In this document: piece after piece, positions 1 to 8,500 of the stretch
How the letters are laid out: every line of letters starts with the position of its first letter
How positions within the stretch are numbered: the first letter of the stretch is position 1
DNA from: Promethearchaeota archaeon
GTDB lineage: Archaea > Asgardarchaeota > Lokiarchaeia > Sigynarchaeales > SOKP01
Assembly: GCA_016839905.1 (NCBI GenBank)
Contig: JAEOTJ010000393.1
Coordinates: 1-25,845, forward strand
Length of the DNA stretch: 25,845 nt
Direction: 5' to 3'
The notes under the pieces: generated by a model
Seen by the model: the letters and a program-made list of their open reading frames with translations, nothing else
What the model was told of the DNA's origin: nothing
Database searches by the model: none
Position numbers and translations under genes: made by a program

Positions 1-2
1 AT

Positions 3-716
3 TATAGAAATACCTATCGGAAAGAATTGCTTAATGATGTGAAGGTTTCTCTTACTTCTGCCAATGCAATCTCTGCTGATGACGGATGTATAGTCCTGCT
101 GGAGAATGAAGGTAATATCAGTTTAATTACAAGAGCCACCGAGAAACACATATGTGTTGTAGGAATTACTAAAATTGTCCCTAATATCTTTGATGCCGTG
201 CTTGTTACAAAAATAATAGAAAGAACTAATACAGCAGAATTGGCCTACATTAGCTTGATATATGGGCCCTCAGGGACTTCTGACATTAGAGGATTGGGTG
301 TTCAAGGAATGTATGGCGCCAAGGAGGTTGTTGTCATTTTTGTCGATGATTGGCGCACCAAAGCAGCAAAAGAAAATCTTTTTTATAAGGATTTTTTAAG
401 ATGCATTAGTTGCAAGACGTGTAGCTTTGTTTGTCCAGCTTCCCGAGCTTTTGGTAATACATACGCATCCAAATATGGCTTAGGCGGAATTTCTATAATC
501 CGAGAATACATTCACAATGGAATTGAAGCTGCAGTTAAAGATGGGTTGTTTCTCTGTACTGGATGTGAGAACTGCTATCATTGGTGTCCCGCTAGCGTCA
601 ATATCGCGAATATTTTGAAAGACTTCAAAAAGGAAGCAACTAAAAAGGGACTGTGTCCACCCAATATAAAAAATTATCAGAATAAAATATCAGAAAAGAA
701 AAATCCTTTCAAGTAA
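3..716 (+). CDS. LUD-domain iron-sulfur protein (LutB/LutC-like), 5' end outside window
   Basis: The reading frame is open to the left edge, so the N-terminus is missing. An in-frame TTG at 27 is not a credible start, because the residues before it (YRNTYRKELL) fit the family. Seen: a LUD core with the 'NEGN' strand (around 107-120) and a 'GPSGTSDI' loop (around 267-290). After these come two ferredoxin-like CxxCxxCxxxCP motifs, at about 402-437 and 555-590. Known: LUD proteins with C-terminal 4Fe-4S clusters (LutB type) belong to L-lactate or other 2-hydroxyacid oxidation complexes and usually sit beside a glycolate-oxidase-like flavoprotein and a CCG-domain subunit. Inferred: a cytoplasmic electron-transfer subunit of such a complex; its partners would lie upstream, outside the window. 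The tail after the second cluster is short and Lys-rich. The exact substrate cannot be told. Confidence 0.85.
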   Translation, partial: YRNTYRKELLNDVKVSLTSANAISADDGCIVLLENEGNISLITRATEKHICVVGITKIVPNIFDAVLVTKIIERTNTAELAYISLIYGPSGTSDIRGLGVQGMYGAKEVVVIFVDDWRTKAAKENLFYKDFLRCISCKTCSFVCPASRAFGNTYASKYGLGGISIIREYIHNGIEAAVKDGLFLCTGCENCYHWCPASVNIANILKDFKKEATKKGLCPPNIKNYQNKISEKKNPFK

Positions 717-730
717 AGTTTTTTTTTTAT
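717..730 (+). terminator. T-tract terminator after the LUD gene
   Basis: A run of ten T (719-728) begins two bases after the stop codon, with no hairpin before it. This is the usual archaeal intrinsic terminator form. It separates the LUD gene from the next gene, which has its own leader. Confidence 0.55.
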
Positions 731-948
731 CTAATGCTTCTTTAACTATATAAAAAGACTGATTTTTAAATGTAAATCTTTAAATCAAAAAACAGTATAA
801 TTAATTTCTTATATAATGTAAAAATGATTATATATATTGAAAAAAAAATCACTAAACTCCTATATTGATGTTTTTTTTAAAAGATTTTAAATTATTTAAA
901 GGAATTTAATTTTGTAAAAATTTTTTAAAACATTATGAGTGATGAAAA
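731..948 (+). promoter_or_regulatory. AT-rich intergenic region with promoter of the repeat membrane protein
   Basis: About 220 bases, almost entirely A/T. Several TATA-like stretches occur (808-818, 827-838, 884-898), so the true box cannot be singled out. A Shine-Dalgarno-like GTGA lies 6 nt before the ATG at 949 (939-942), which fixes that start. I see no RNA gene, ORF or long inverted repeat here. Confidence 0.4.
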
Positions 949-3900
949 ATGCGATTTATATGTAAAAAAATTAGATTTAATCAATTATTTATGATAGTTG
1001 GATTATTTTTTTGTTTTTTTTTGGCTTTAAATTACCAAAATCCCTTGGTATCACAGAAAGATAAAAAATCATTTAATGAGAAGTCAATAACTATAATTAA
1101 AGAGATGCCTGAATTATCTGCTGAGATGGTGTGGTTAGGTGATGGAAATATGATCTCCGATACCTTAGGTACTAAAGCAGATGCCCAGATCTGTAGTGAT
1201 GGTCAAGGAGGGGCCATTATTACTTGGAGTGATGAAAGAATGGGCTCATCAGAAGATGACATCTATGCTCAAAGGATTTTATCCAATGGTACTGTATTGT
1301 GGACTGCTGATGGTGTTCCGATTTGTACAAAATCAGGACCACAATATCAACCTCAACTTTGTAGCGATGGTCAAGGAGGTGCAATTATAACTTGGTATGA
1401 TGATGGAGGTAGCGATGCAGATATTTATGCTCAACGAATTAAATCTAATGGAATTCCAGATTGGACAGCTAATGGTACTACTGTCTGTACTGCCTCTGAT
1501 GACCAAGACTTACCTCAAATCTGCAGTGATGGTCAAGGAGGCGCAATAATTACGTGGCAGGACAATAGGAGTGGATCTGATGAGATCTATGCTCAACGTA
1601 TTAAATCTAATGGAGATCCAGTATGGAATATTGATGGTGTGGAAATTTGTGGTTATAATTATATTTATGAACCTCAACTTTGTAGTGATGGTCAGGGAGG
1701 TGCAATTATTACTTGGAAAGATAAACGAACGCCTTATGAAATCTTTGCTCAACGAATTAGATCTAATGGAACAATAGATTGGTCGTTTGATGGCGTGGCT
1801 ATTTGTACTTCAATGGGTTTTCAATTAAATCCCCAAATTTGTAGTGATGGTCAGGGAGGTGCAATAATTAGTTGGAAGGATCAAAGAGATGACTCTGGAG
1901 ACATTTACACTCAACGTGTTGATTCTAAGGGAACGACATTATGGACATATGATGGTGTAGCAATCAGTACTGAATCAGGTAATCAATATGGCCCTCAACT
2001 CTGTAGTGATGGTCAAGGAGGTGCAATTATTACCTGGATGGTAGGAGGAGCTGATGATATCTATGCTCAACGAATAAACTCTGTTGGGACTGTTCAATGG
2101 ATGGATAATGGTACAGTTATTTGTAATGATCCTACTAGCCAATTTTCTCCTCAAATCTGTAGTGATGGTCAAGGTGGTGCAATTATAGTATGGGAGGATT
2201 CTAGGAACACTAATTATGACATCTATGCTCAACGGTTAAATTCTGATGGAACGGTATATTGGACGGATAATGGTACTGCTATTAGTTCTGCGTTTAATAA
2301 TCAAGCTTCACCTCAACTTTGTAGCGATGGTCAAGGAGGTGCAATTATAGTATGGGAAGATTATAGAAACAGTAATTATGATATCTATGCTAAACGGATT
2401 GATTCAGATAGTGAAATCCCAGATATAGATGAGCAATGGGATGATAATGGTAAAGCAATATGCACGATCATTAATGAACAAAAGGAAACTCAAATCTGTA
2501 GTGATGGAGCCGGAGGGGCTATAATTACTTGGCAAGACAGTAGAGGGACAAGCGATATCTATGCTCAAAGGATTTTATCAAATGGAACTATATTTTGGAC
2601 GGTTGATGGCGAAATAATAAGTACTGCGAGTAATAACCAGCAAGCACCTCAAATTTGTAGTGACGGAGCCGGAGGTGCCATTATTACTTGGCATGATAAT
2701 AGAGATAATAGTCAAACGGGATATGATATCTATGCTCAACGGATTGATCCTGAGGGAACTGTATTATGGACAGCTAATGGCGTCTCAATATGCACCGCAA
2801 TTTTCGCCCAGGGTGAACCTCAAATTTGTACCGATGGAGCTGGAGGGGCTATAATTACATGGCAAAGTGCCAATGCAGCAGGTTGGAATGATATCTACGC
2901 TCAACGGATTAATTCCTCTGGAGATTTCCAATGGATGGATAACGGTACAAAAATTTGCACTTATAATAATCATCAAAGCCTCCCTCAAATCTGTAGTGAT
3001 GGAGCTGGAGGAGCAATCATTACTTGGGATGATTTTAGGCCTGGAGCTAATAGTGATAATTACGCTCAACGAATTAATTCCCAAGGAAATACACTATGGA
3101 TGGATAATGGCACAATTATAAGCCAAGAATCTGGAAATCAACAATATTGTCAAATCGTTAGTGATGGAATTGGAGGTGCAATTATTACTTGGCAAGATTG
3201 GAGGGGATCTGATCAAGATATCTATGCTCAACGGATATTATCGAATGGAACTGTAGTATGGACGAATAACGGAGTGACAATATGCACTGCATCATTAACC
3301 CAGCAAACACCTCAAATTTGTAGCGATGGGATCGGAGGTGCAATTATTTCATGGGATGATCAGAGATCTGGTACCTCCGCGGTCTATGCACAACGGGTTG
3401 ATTCTGATGGAACTTATCAATGGACTGCTGATGGTGGAGCAATATTTAATATGACTGAAGGGGCAGCATATTCTCAACTCTGTACTGATGGAGTTGGCGG
3501 TGCAATTATTACTTGTACTGTTTTGGGTTCTGACTACAAGATCCACGCTCAAAAGATTAACTACGCAGGAGGAATTCAATGGATGACTAATGGAGAAATT
3601 GTCAGTACTGCATCTAATTATCGATGGTACTCTCAGATCTGCAGTGATGGAGCAGGGGGAGCTATTATTGCATGGGAAGATCAAAGAAGTGATGATGGAG
3701 ACATCTACTCACAGAAAATAATCGATCCTATCACAGATACAGGAGACAATACAGATAATGGAGACAGTACGGATGATGGCGGTGACGCAGAAGATGGGCT
3801 TGAAGGAGATTTCCTTACCATTCTAATTATTGCAGTTGTTGGGATAATTGGGGGTGTAGCAGCTGGAGCATTTGTGTTAAAGAAAAAATCTTCACAGAAA

Positions 3901-5403
3901 GCTGGACGAGTTATTACTGAAAAAAAAGAAGCAGTAAAAGACATAAAAGAAAAAGTAGTATCAAAAAAAGAAGAACTTAAGGATCAAAAAAAAGAACTAG
4001 CAAGGATAAAGCGGGAAACCATAGCAGCACAGAAAGAGGAACAAATACTTGCTAAAAGAACGCTTGAATTAGAGTTAAAGAAAGAAAAAACGGGTAAAAT
4101 AGGCCAAATATTAGATTTCATGCTAAACTTGGGGAAAGAACTCACGAAAGGTGACCTAGTAACAGGCCTACATCTTTCGCTTGACGAGGCCGATAATTAC
4201 CTTAAATTATTAGATGCTTCAGTTGGTTATAAAAAATCTGAAAAAGGTGAAGTAAAATTAAAAGCGGAAGAGGCATTAAAACAATTCTCAAATCCTACTT
4301 TACACGATTTAGTCGTCAAGATGGGCTTGGATTTTGACACAGCAAAGAAAGTGGGAAAATATTTAACGGATAAAGGCTTTATTAGTGGCTTTACTAGAGT
4401 CCCAACAGAAACAATCCCAGTTACTCCAATTAAAAAACCAAAGAAAAGGGTTTCTACAACACCGGTCTCAGATAAAACTTCTGGATTTGACTTGGAGATT
4501 AAGAGAGGCGGCGATTGGGCGATCGAAGGTAATCAGAGCGTTTTCAAGTACAAGGTAAAAGTAAAAAACAATGCGAAATATGTCATTACGAACATTCAAA
4601 TTGTTCTTACTACTATTCCAAGTGCCTTAGAAGCAGAGTCTGACAGGCATAAAATTGACCTTTTAAAACCAAATTCTTACCAAAGCCCCACATTCAAGTT
4701 AATCGCTAAAGAAAGTTGCGTTGGAGACACGATTGAAGGGGCGGTAATGTATTTAGATCCTTCAGGTAATCAACAATCCATTACGATTCAACCTTTTGAA
4801 ATTAAATACGTGTGTAACTTGCTCTCTCCTAAACAAATATCAGAGGAGGAATACATTAAAAACATAACCTCAATGGAAGCAAAAGAGATCACTCTTGATT
4901 GCAATTTAGCACCCGAAGAATTGGAAAACGAGCTCGCGTCAATCTTGGAGAGTAATAACTTTTTCTTGCTTGATAAGACTCCTGAACCTGCGGGATCTGA
5001 TTTTAGAGAATTAAAAGGATACGCGGAGGGAAAGTATGACCACGAGGACGTTGGCTTATCAGTGAATATGAAACAAGTGGACGGTCAAACGACTAGCTTG
5101 GTCATCAAGGCAATGAGCGATCGGGAGGAGAAGCTAATCGATCTACTCAAGGACATAAATACGAAGTGCGACGATTTAAAGAGTACAAATGAGTTAATAT
5201 TAGAATATTCCCAGAGAATTGAACTCGTAATGGATCAAATGGACAACCTTGAAGACTTTTTAATCAAGAATCTCGGTAGCAATTTTGAAAAAATCAAGCA
5301 CGTGTGGTCCAAATATAAAGCTGGGGAGGCCGGAAAGCGCGACTTGATCGCGGAAGGCGCCAAGATGATCGGCAAGAGATTCATAAAATTATTTCTTGGA
5401 TGA
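949..5403 (+). CDS. Large single-pass membrane protein: 16-repeat ectodomain, cytosolic coat-appendage-like tail
   Basis: 1484 residues. Seen: an N-terminal hydrophobic signal/anchor (about 10-30) and sixteen repeats of ~54 residues (about 75-915), each with a core like QICSDGxGGAIITW and often followed by YAQR. An acidic Asp/Gly/Thr linker (~925-953), a TM helix (~956-978) and a Lys/Glu coiled-coil (~985-1045) come next. Then follow a winged-helix-like segment (~1050-1130), a beta-sandwich (~1180-1290), an alpha/beta platform-like domain (~1312-1392) and a helical C-terminus. Inferred topology: repeats outside, tail in the cytoplasm. The repeats probably form beta-propellers, suited to binding a ligand or surface. 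The sandwich-platform pair resembles the gamma-COP/adaptin appendage, which suggests recruitment of cytosolic partners at the membrane. The tail is paralogous to that of the next gene. Substrate and partners are unknown. Confidence 0.85.
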   Translation: MRFICKKIRFNQLFMIVGLFFCFFLALNYQNPLVSQKDKKSFNEKSITIIKEMPELSAEMVWLGDGNMISDTLGTKADAQICSDGQGGAIITWSDERMGSSEDDIYAQRILSNGTVLWTADGVPICTKSGPQYQPQLCSDGQGGAIITWYDDGGSDADIYAQRIKSNGIPDWTANGTTVCTASDDQDLPQICSDGQGGAIITWQDNRSGSDEIYAQRIKSNGDPVWNIDGVEICGYNYIYEPQLCSDGQGGAIITWKDKRTPYEIFAQRIRSNGTIDWSFDGVAICTSMGFQLNPQICSDGQGGAIISWKDQRDDSGDIYTQRVDSKGTTLWTYDGVAISTESGNQYGPQLCSDGQGGAIITWMVGGADDIYAQRINSVGTVQWMDNGTVICNDPTSQFSPQICSDGQGGAIIVWEDSRNTNYDIYAQRLNSDGTVYWTDNGTAISSAFNNQASPQLCSDGQGGAIIVWEDYRNSNYDIYAKRIDSDSEIPDIDEQWDDNGKAICTIINEQKETQICSDGAGGAIITWQDSRGTSDIYAQRILSNGTIFWTVDGEIISTASNNQQAPQICSDGAGGAIITWHDNRDNSQTGYDIYAQRIDPEGTVLWTANGVSICTAIFAQGEPQICTDGAGGAIITWQSANAAGWNDIYAQRINSSGDFQWMDNGTKICTYNNHQSLPQICSDGAGGAIITWDDFRPGANSDNYAQRINSQGNTLWMDNGTIISQESGNQQYCQIVSDGIGGAIITWQDWRGSDQDIYAQRILSNGTVVWTNNGVTICTASLTQQTPQICSDGIGGAIISWDDQRSGTSAVYAQRVDSDGTYQWTADGGAIFNMTEGAAYSQLCTDGVGGAIITCTVLGSDYKIHAQKINYAGGIQWMTNGEIVSTASNYRWYSQICSDGAGGAIIAWEDQRSDDGDIYSQKIIDPITDTGDNTDNGDSTDDGGDAEDGLEGDFLTILIIAVVGIIGGVAAGAFVLKKKSSQKAGRVITEKKEAVKDIKEKVVSKKEELKDQKKELARIKRETIAAQKEEQILAKRTLELELKKEKTGKIGQILDFMLNLGKELTKGDLVTGLHLSLDEADNYLKLLDASVGYKKSEKGEVKLKAEEALKQFSNPTLHDLVVKMGLDFDTAKKVGKYLTDKGFISGFTRVPTETIPVTPIKKPKKRVSTTPVSDKTSGFDLEIKRGGDWAIEGNQSVFKYKVKVKNNAKYVITNIQIVLTTIPSALEAESDRHKIDLLKPNSYQSPTFKLIAKESCVGDTIEGAVMYLDPSGNQQSITIQPFEIKYVCNLLSPKQISEEEYIKNITSMEAKEITLDCNLAPEELENELASILESNNFFLLDKTPEPAGSDFRELKGYAEGKYDHEDVGLSVNMKQVDGQTTSLVIKAMSDREEKLIDLLKDINTKCDDLKSTNELILEYSQRIELVMDQMDNLEDFLIKNLGSNFEKIKHVWSKYKAGEAGKRDLIAEGAKMIGKRFIKLFLG
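1150..3722 (+). repeat. Sixteen tandem ~163-bp coding repeats
   Basis: Sixteen degenerate in-frame repeats, each centred on a 'TGTAGTGATGG...GGAGG' stretch encoding CSDGxGG. The first Cys codon is at 1192 and the last at 3640, giving an average period of ~163 bp. Repeats 1-8 encode GQGG. Repeats 9-16 encode GAGG, GIGG or GVGG. The periodic blocks also create spurious open frames on the opposite strand. Confidence 0.9.
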
Positions 5404-5426
5404 TTGAAATAAATCTTTTTTTTTTT
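5404..5426 (+). terminator. T-tract terminator
   Basis: Eleven consecutive T (5416-5426) twelve bases after the stop codon of the 16-repeat protein gene, with no hairpin before them. Consistent with an archaeal intrinsic terminator. Confidence 0.5.
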
Positions 5427-5508
5427 AATTATTTCTTAAATAAATCCTTAAATTGTTTTCTTAACAATTATTTAATATTAAGAAATTAAAAATTTTTAAA
5501 TGTGAAAT
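5427..5508 (+). promoter_or_regulatory. Leader/promoter region of the beta-helix membrane protein, with a 7-bp inverted repeat
   Basis: AT-rich spacer between the two paralogues. It holds a perfect inverted repeat AATTGTT-ttctt-AACAATT (5451-5469), not followed by a T run, which could be an operator or chance in such AT-rich DNA. Before the start, GTGA (5502-5505) lies 3 nt from ATG 5509 but 6 nt from the second ATG at 5512, the spacing used by other genes here. Either ATG may be used. Confidence 0.35.
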
Positions 5509-8500
5509 ATGATGAAAAAGAAGCTAATATATTTAACTATGGGATTATTATTTTTTATTTCAATTGGTACATTTCTTAATATTTTTTTTCCAATAATGAC
5601 AGGTGGAAAGTCATCTATAAATGAAAATGACATAAATAATAAAACAATCTTAAAGCAACCCAAAATTAGTTCGGGATATTGGAATAATTTTAGCTATATT
5701 ATGATTTATAATAATTGGTCAACCGCAGCAAATTACGATTGGTGTAAAGGGGATGGTTCTTGGGGGAATCCCTATATTATTGAAAATATGACGATAAATG
5801 TACAAAATAGAACTTCTTACGGGCTTTATATTATAGATTCTAAAAATTATTATTTTATCATTAGAAATATAACGGTTTATAATACATCTAGTGATTTTTG
5901 TAATAATGCTGGTATTACTTTATCAGGTACTAATAATGGAACTTTAGAAGGTAATAATTGTTCTTTAAATATTGATGTATCTGGTATTACTATCAGTAAT
6001 TGTGAAAATATTACTCTTGTTAATAATGTAATTAGTAATAATTCATGCGGAATAAGGTTCCTTGGAAATAATAAAAAAATTGATTTCTTTTATAATGATA
6101 TTGTTTGGAATGATGATATGGGAATACAATGGATATTAGAAGAATCATCCTTTTTTCATAATAACATCTCTTATAATGGGAATCGTGGAATAAATATGTT
6201 TTCCAATAATAATTATACAGTTATCTATAATAATACGTTTAGAAAAAATGGAGGTGCTGGTATTAGTGGAAATGTAAATAATACTGATATTGTAGAAAAT
6301 AAATTTATAGAAAATGGAGATGGTCTTAAATTCGATACAGGTAATAATGCAAACATTACTAATAATATATTTGAATTTAATACATACCAAGGGCTTTTCA
6401 TCTTAGAATCTGACAATATCATAATTCAGCATAATCGAATACATAATAACACTCAAAATGGAATTAAAATTGATAGTGATTGTAATAACACTATAATTTA
6501 TAATAATACTATAAAATTTAATGATGAAAAGGGCATTACGGTGGCAAACTGTATTAATACTACTATATATAATAATACTGTGTTAGAAAACAAACAAGAT
6601 GGTATTTATGCTCCAAATAGCGCTAATGTCAATATCACTAAAAATTATATTAATAATAATACATATAAGGGCATTGTTTTTGATAATACAAACAAATCTT
6701 ATATTATTGAGAATGATATAAACAATAATGAAGAGGAGGGTATTAAAATTGCATCATCTAGTAATAATAATTGGATTTTTGGAAATATTATTGAGAGAGA
6801 TCTTACAGGAATTTTTTGTATTGATGTTTTTAATATCTCCATTTTAAATAATACAATCTATAATAATACAAATGGTCTTGCAATTTCAAATAGCCTTTAC
6901 ATTAAAATAATAAATAATACTATTAAAAAGAATGTTCAATATGGAATAAATATAGGCTCTACAAATTATTCGTTAATCACAGAAAATAATGCTTCAAATA
7001 ATGAAGGTCCTGGTTTAGATATATCTTATAGTCATCATAATAATATTACGCTAAATATTTTCGCTCATAATGAAGATAAAGTTATTATAGGATTTAGTCA
7101 TAACCTTTCTTTTATAAATAATAATATGACTTATAGTTCATCCTCTGGTATATCCATAGATAGGTGCCTTAATTTAACCTTTATTAATAATACAATTGAA
7201 AATAATCAAGGCTCGGGATTATACATTAGACATTTAAATTATTCAATCTTCAAGGAAAATGATATCAACAGTAATAGTGGAGTAGGAATTGATTTTAACC
7301 TGAATTGTCATATGAATAATATTACAGGAAATACAATAAATAATAATCAAGGATATGGAATTCATTTAATTGATAGTTCTAATAATAATATTGATTTTAA
7401 CACGTTAAAGAATAATAGTAAAGGAATTCAAGAATCTGGAACTAGTATAAATAATATACATGATAATATCATTCAAGACCGTCCTTCTGGTAATGGTGGC
7501 GAAGATAACAATGACAATGGTGATAGTGATGGAAGTCCAGAGATTAATATAAGTTCCATTATTATCAGTATAATTGTCATATTTGGTGTTATTATAGGAA
7601 TTGTTGCTGTGTATGGAGTTAAAAAGAAGAAAGTTCCAATAAAGAGAGAATCAAAACCACGTGAAATAGAGAAGAAAGTAGTTAAAATAGATACTGAATC
7701 CCCTAAAAATTACGAGAAATTTAAATTGAAAGCAGAAAAATTAAAAAATCAAGCCTCCTCTGCCAATACTGAAGGAAATTTTAAAAAAGCTCTGAGTCTC
7801 TGGGACGGTGCGATAAAGATGTTTAAAACTGTCTTAAAACAAGCAAAATTATTTGATATAGATCTCGTGCCAGAAATAGAATCAGAAATAATAAATTTAA
7901 GATCTGAAAATAAAAAGGTAAAATCAGCATTAAAAGCAAAAAGATTAAAAGAAAAAGAAGCCCAAATGTTAGTTAAAAAAGAGAGAAGAGAAGAAGAAGG
8001 GCAAGTGAAGAAAGAAAGAAAAGAGCGAGAAGGAAATGAACAAAGAGAAAGAAAAGAAAGCGAAACGCGAGAATTACGGGAAAGGAAGGAAAAAGAAGCT
8101 ATAGAAAGAGAGAAAACTCTTACTCAAGAGAAAAATAAACTTGAAGGAACAATCAATGAAATAAAGGGCTTAATCGATGGAAAAGACTTTTCTAAAGCAA
8201 AAGAGATCTCAAAAAAAGTAATTAGCCGAGCAAAAACATTAAAATTCACCGACACGTTGGCAGATGCAAAAGAGTTGTTAGATTTAGCGAAAGCACGAGA
8301 ATTAACTTCAAAAGTTAATGAATTATTAAAGTTTGAACATAATACTCAAAAATCTCTGGCAATTCATGATGTGGTGAGAGAATTAAAGTATTCTTTAGAT
8401 GAGGCGGAAAAATATATTGGTTTAATTAATGCTTCGGTAAGTTATAAAAAATCTAAAAAAGTAGAATTAAAATCTGAAGCAGAAAAAATCATAAAACAGC

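Noticed and set aside
27..29. TTG at 27 as the start of the LUD protein
   Set aside because: The frame is open to the window edge and the upstream residues fit the family, so the gene simply starts outside the window.
1181..3684. Several open frames on both strands inside the 16-repeat gene
   Set aside because: They recur with the ~163-bp repeat period, lack start signals and are shadows of the repetitive main frame.
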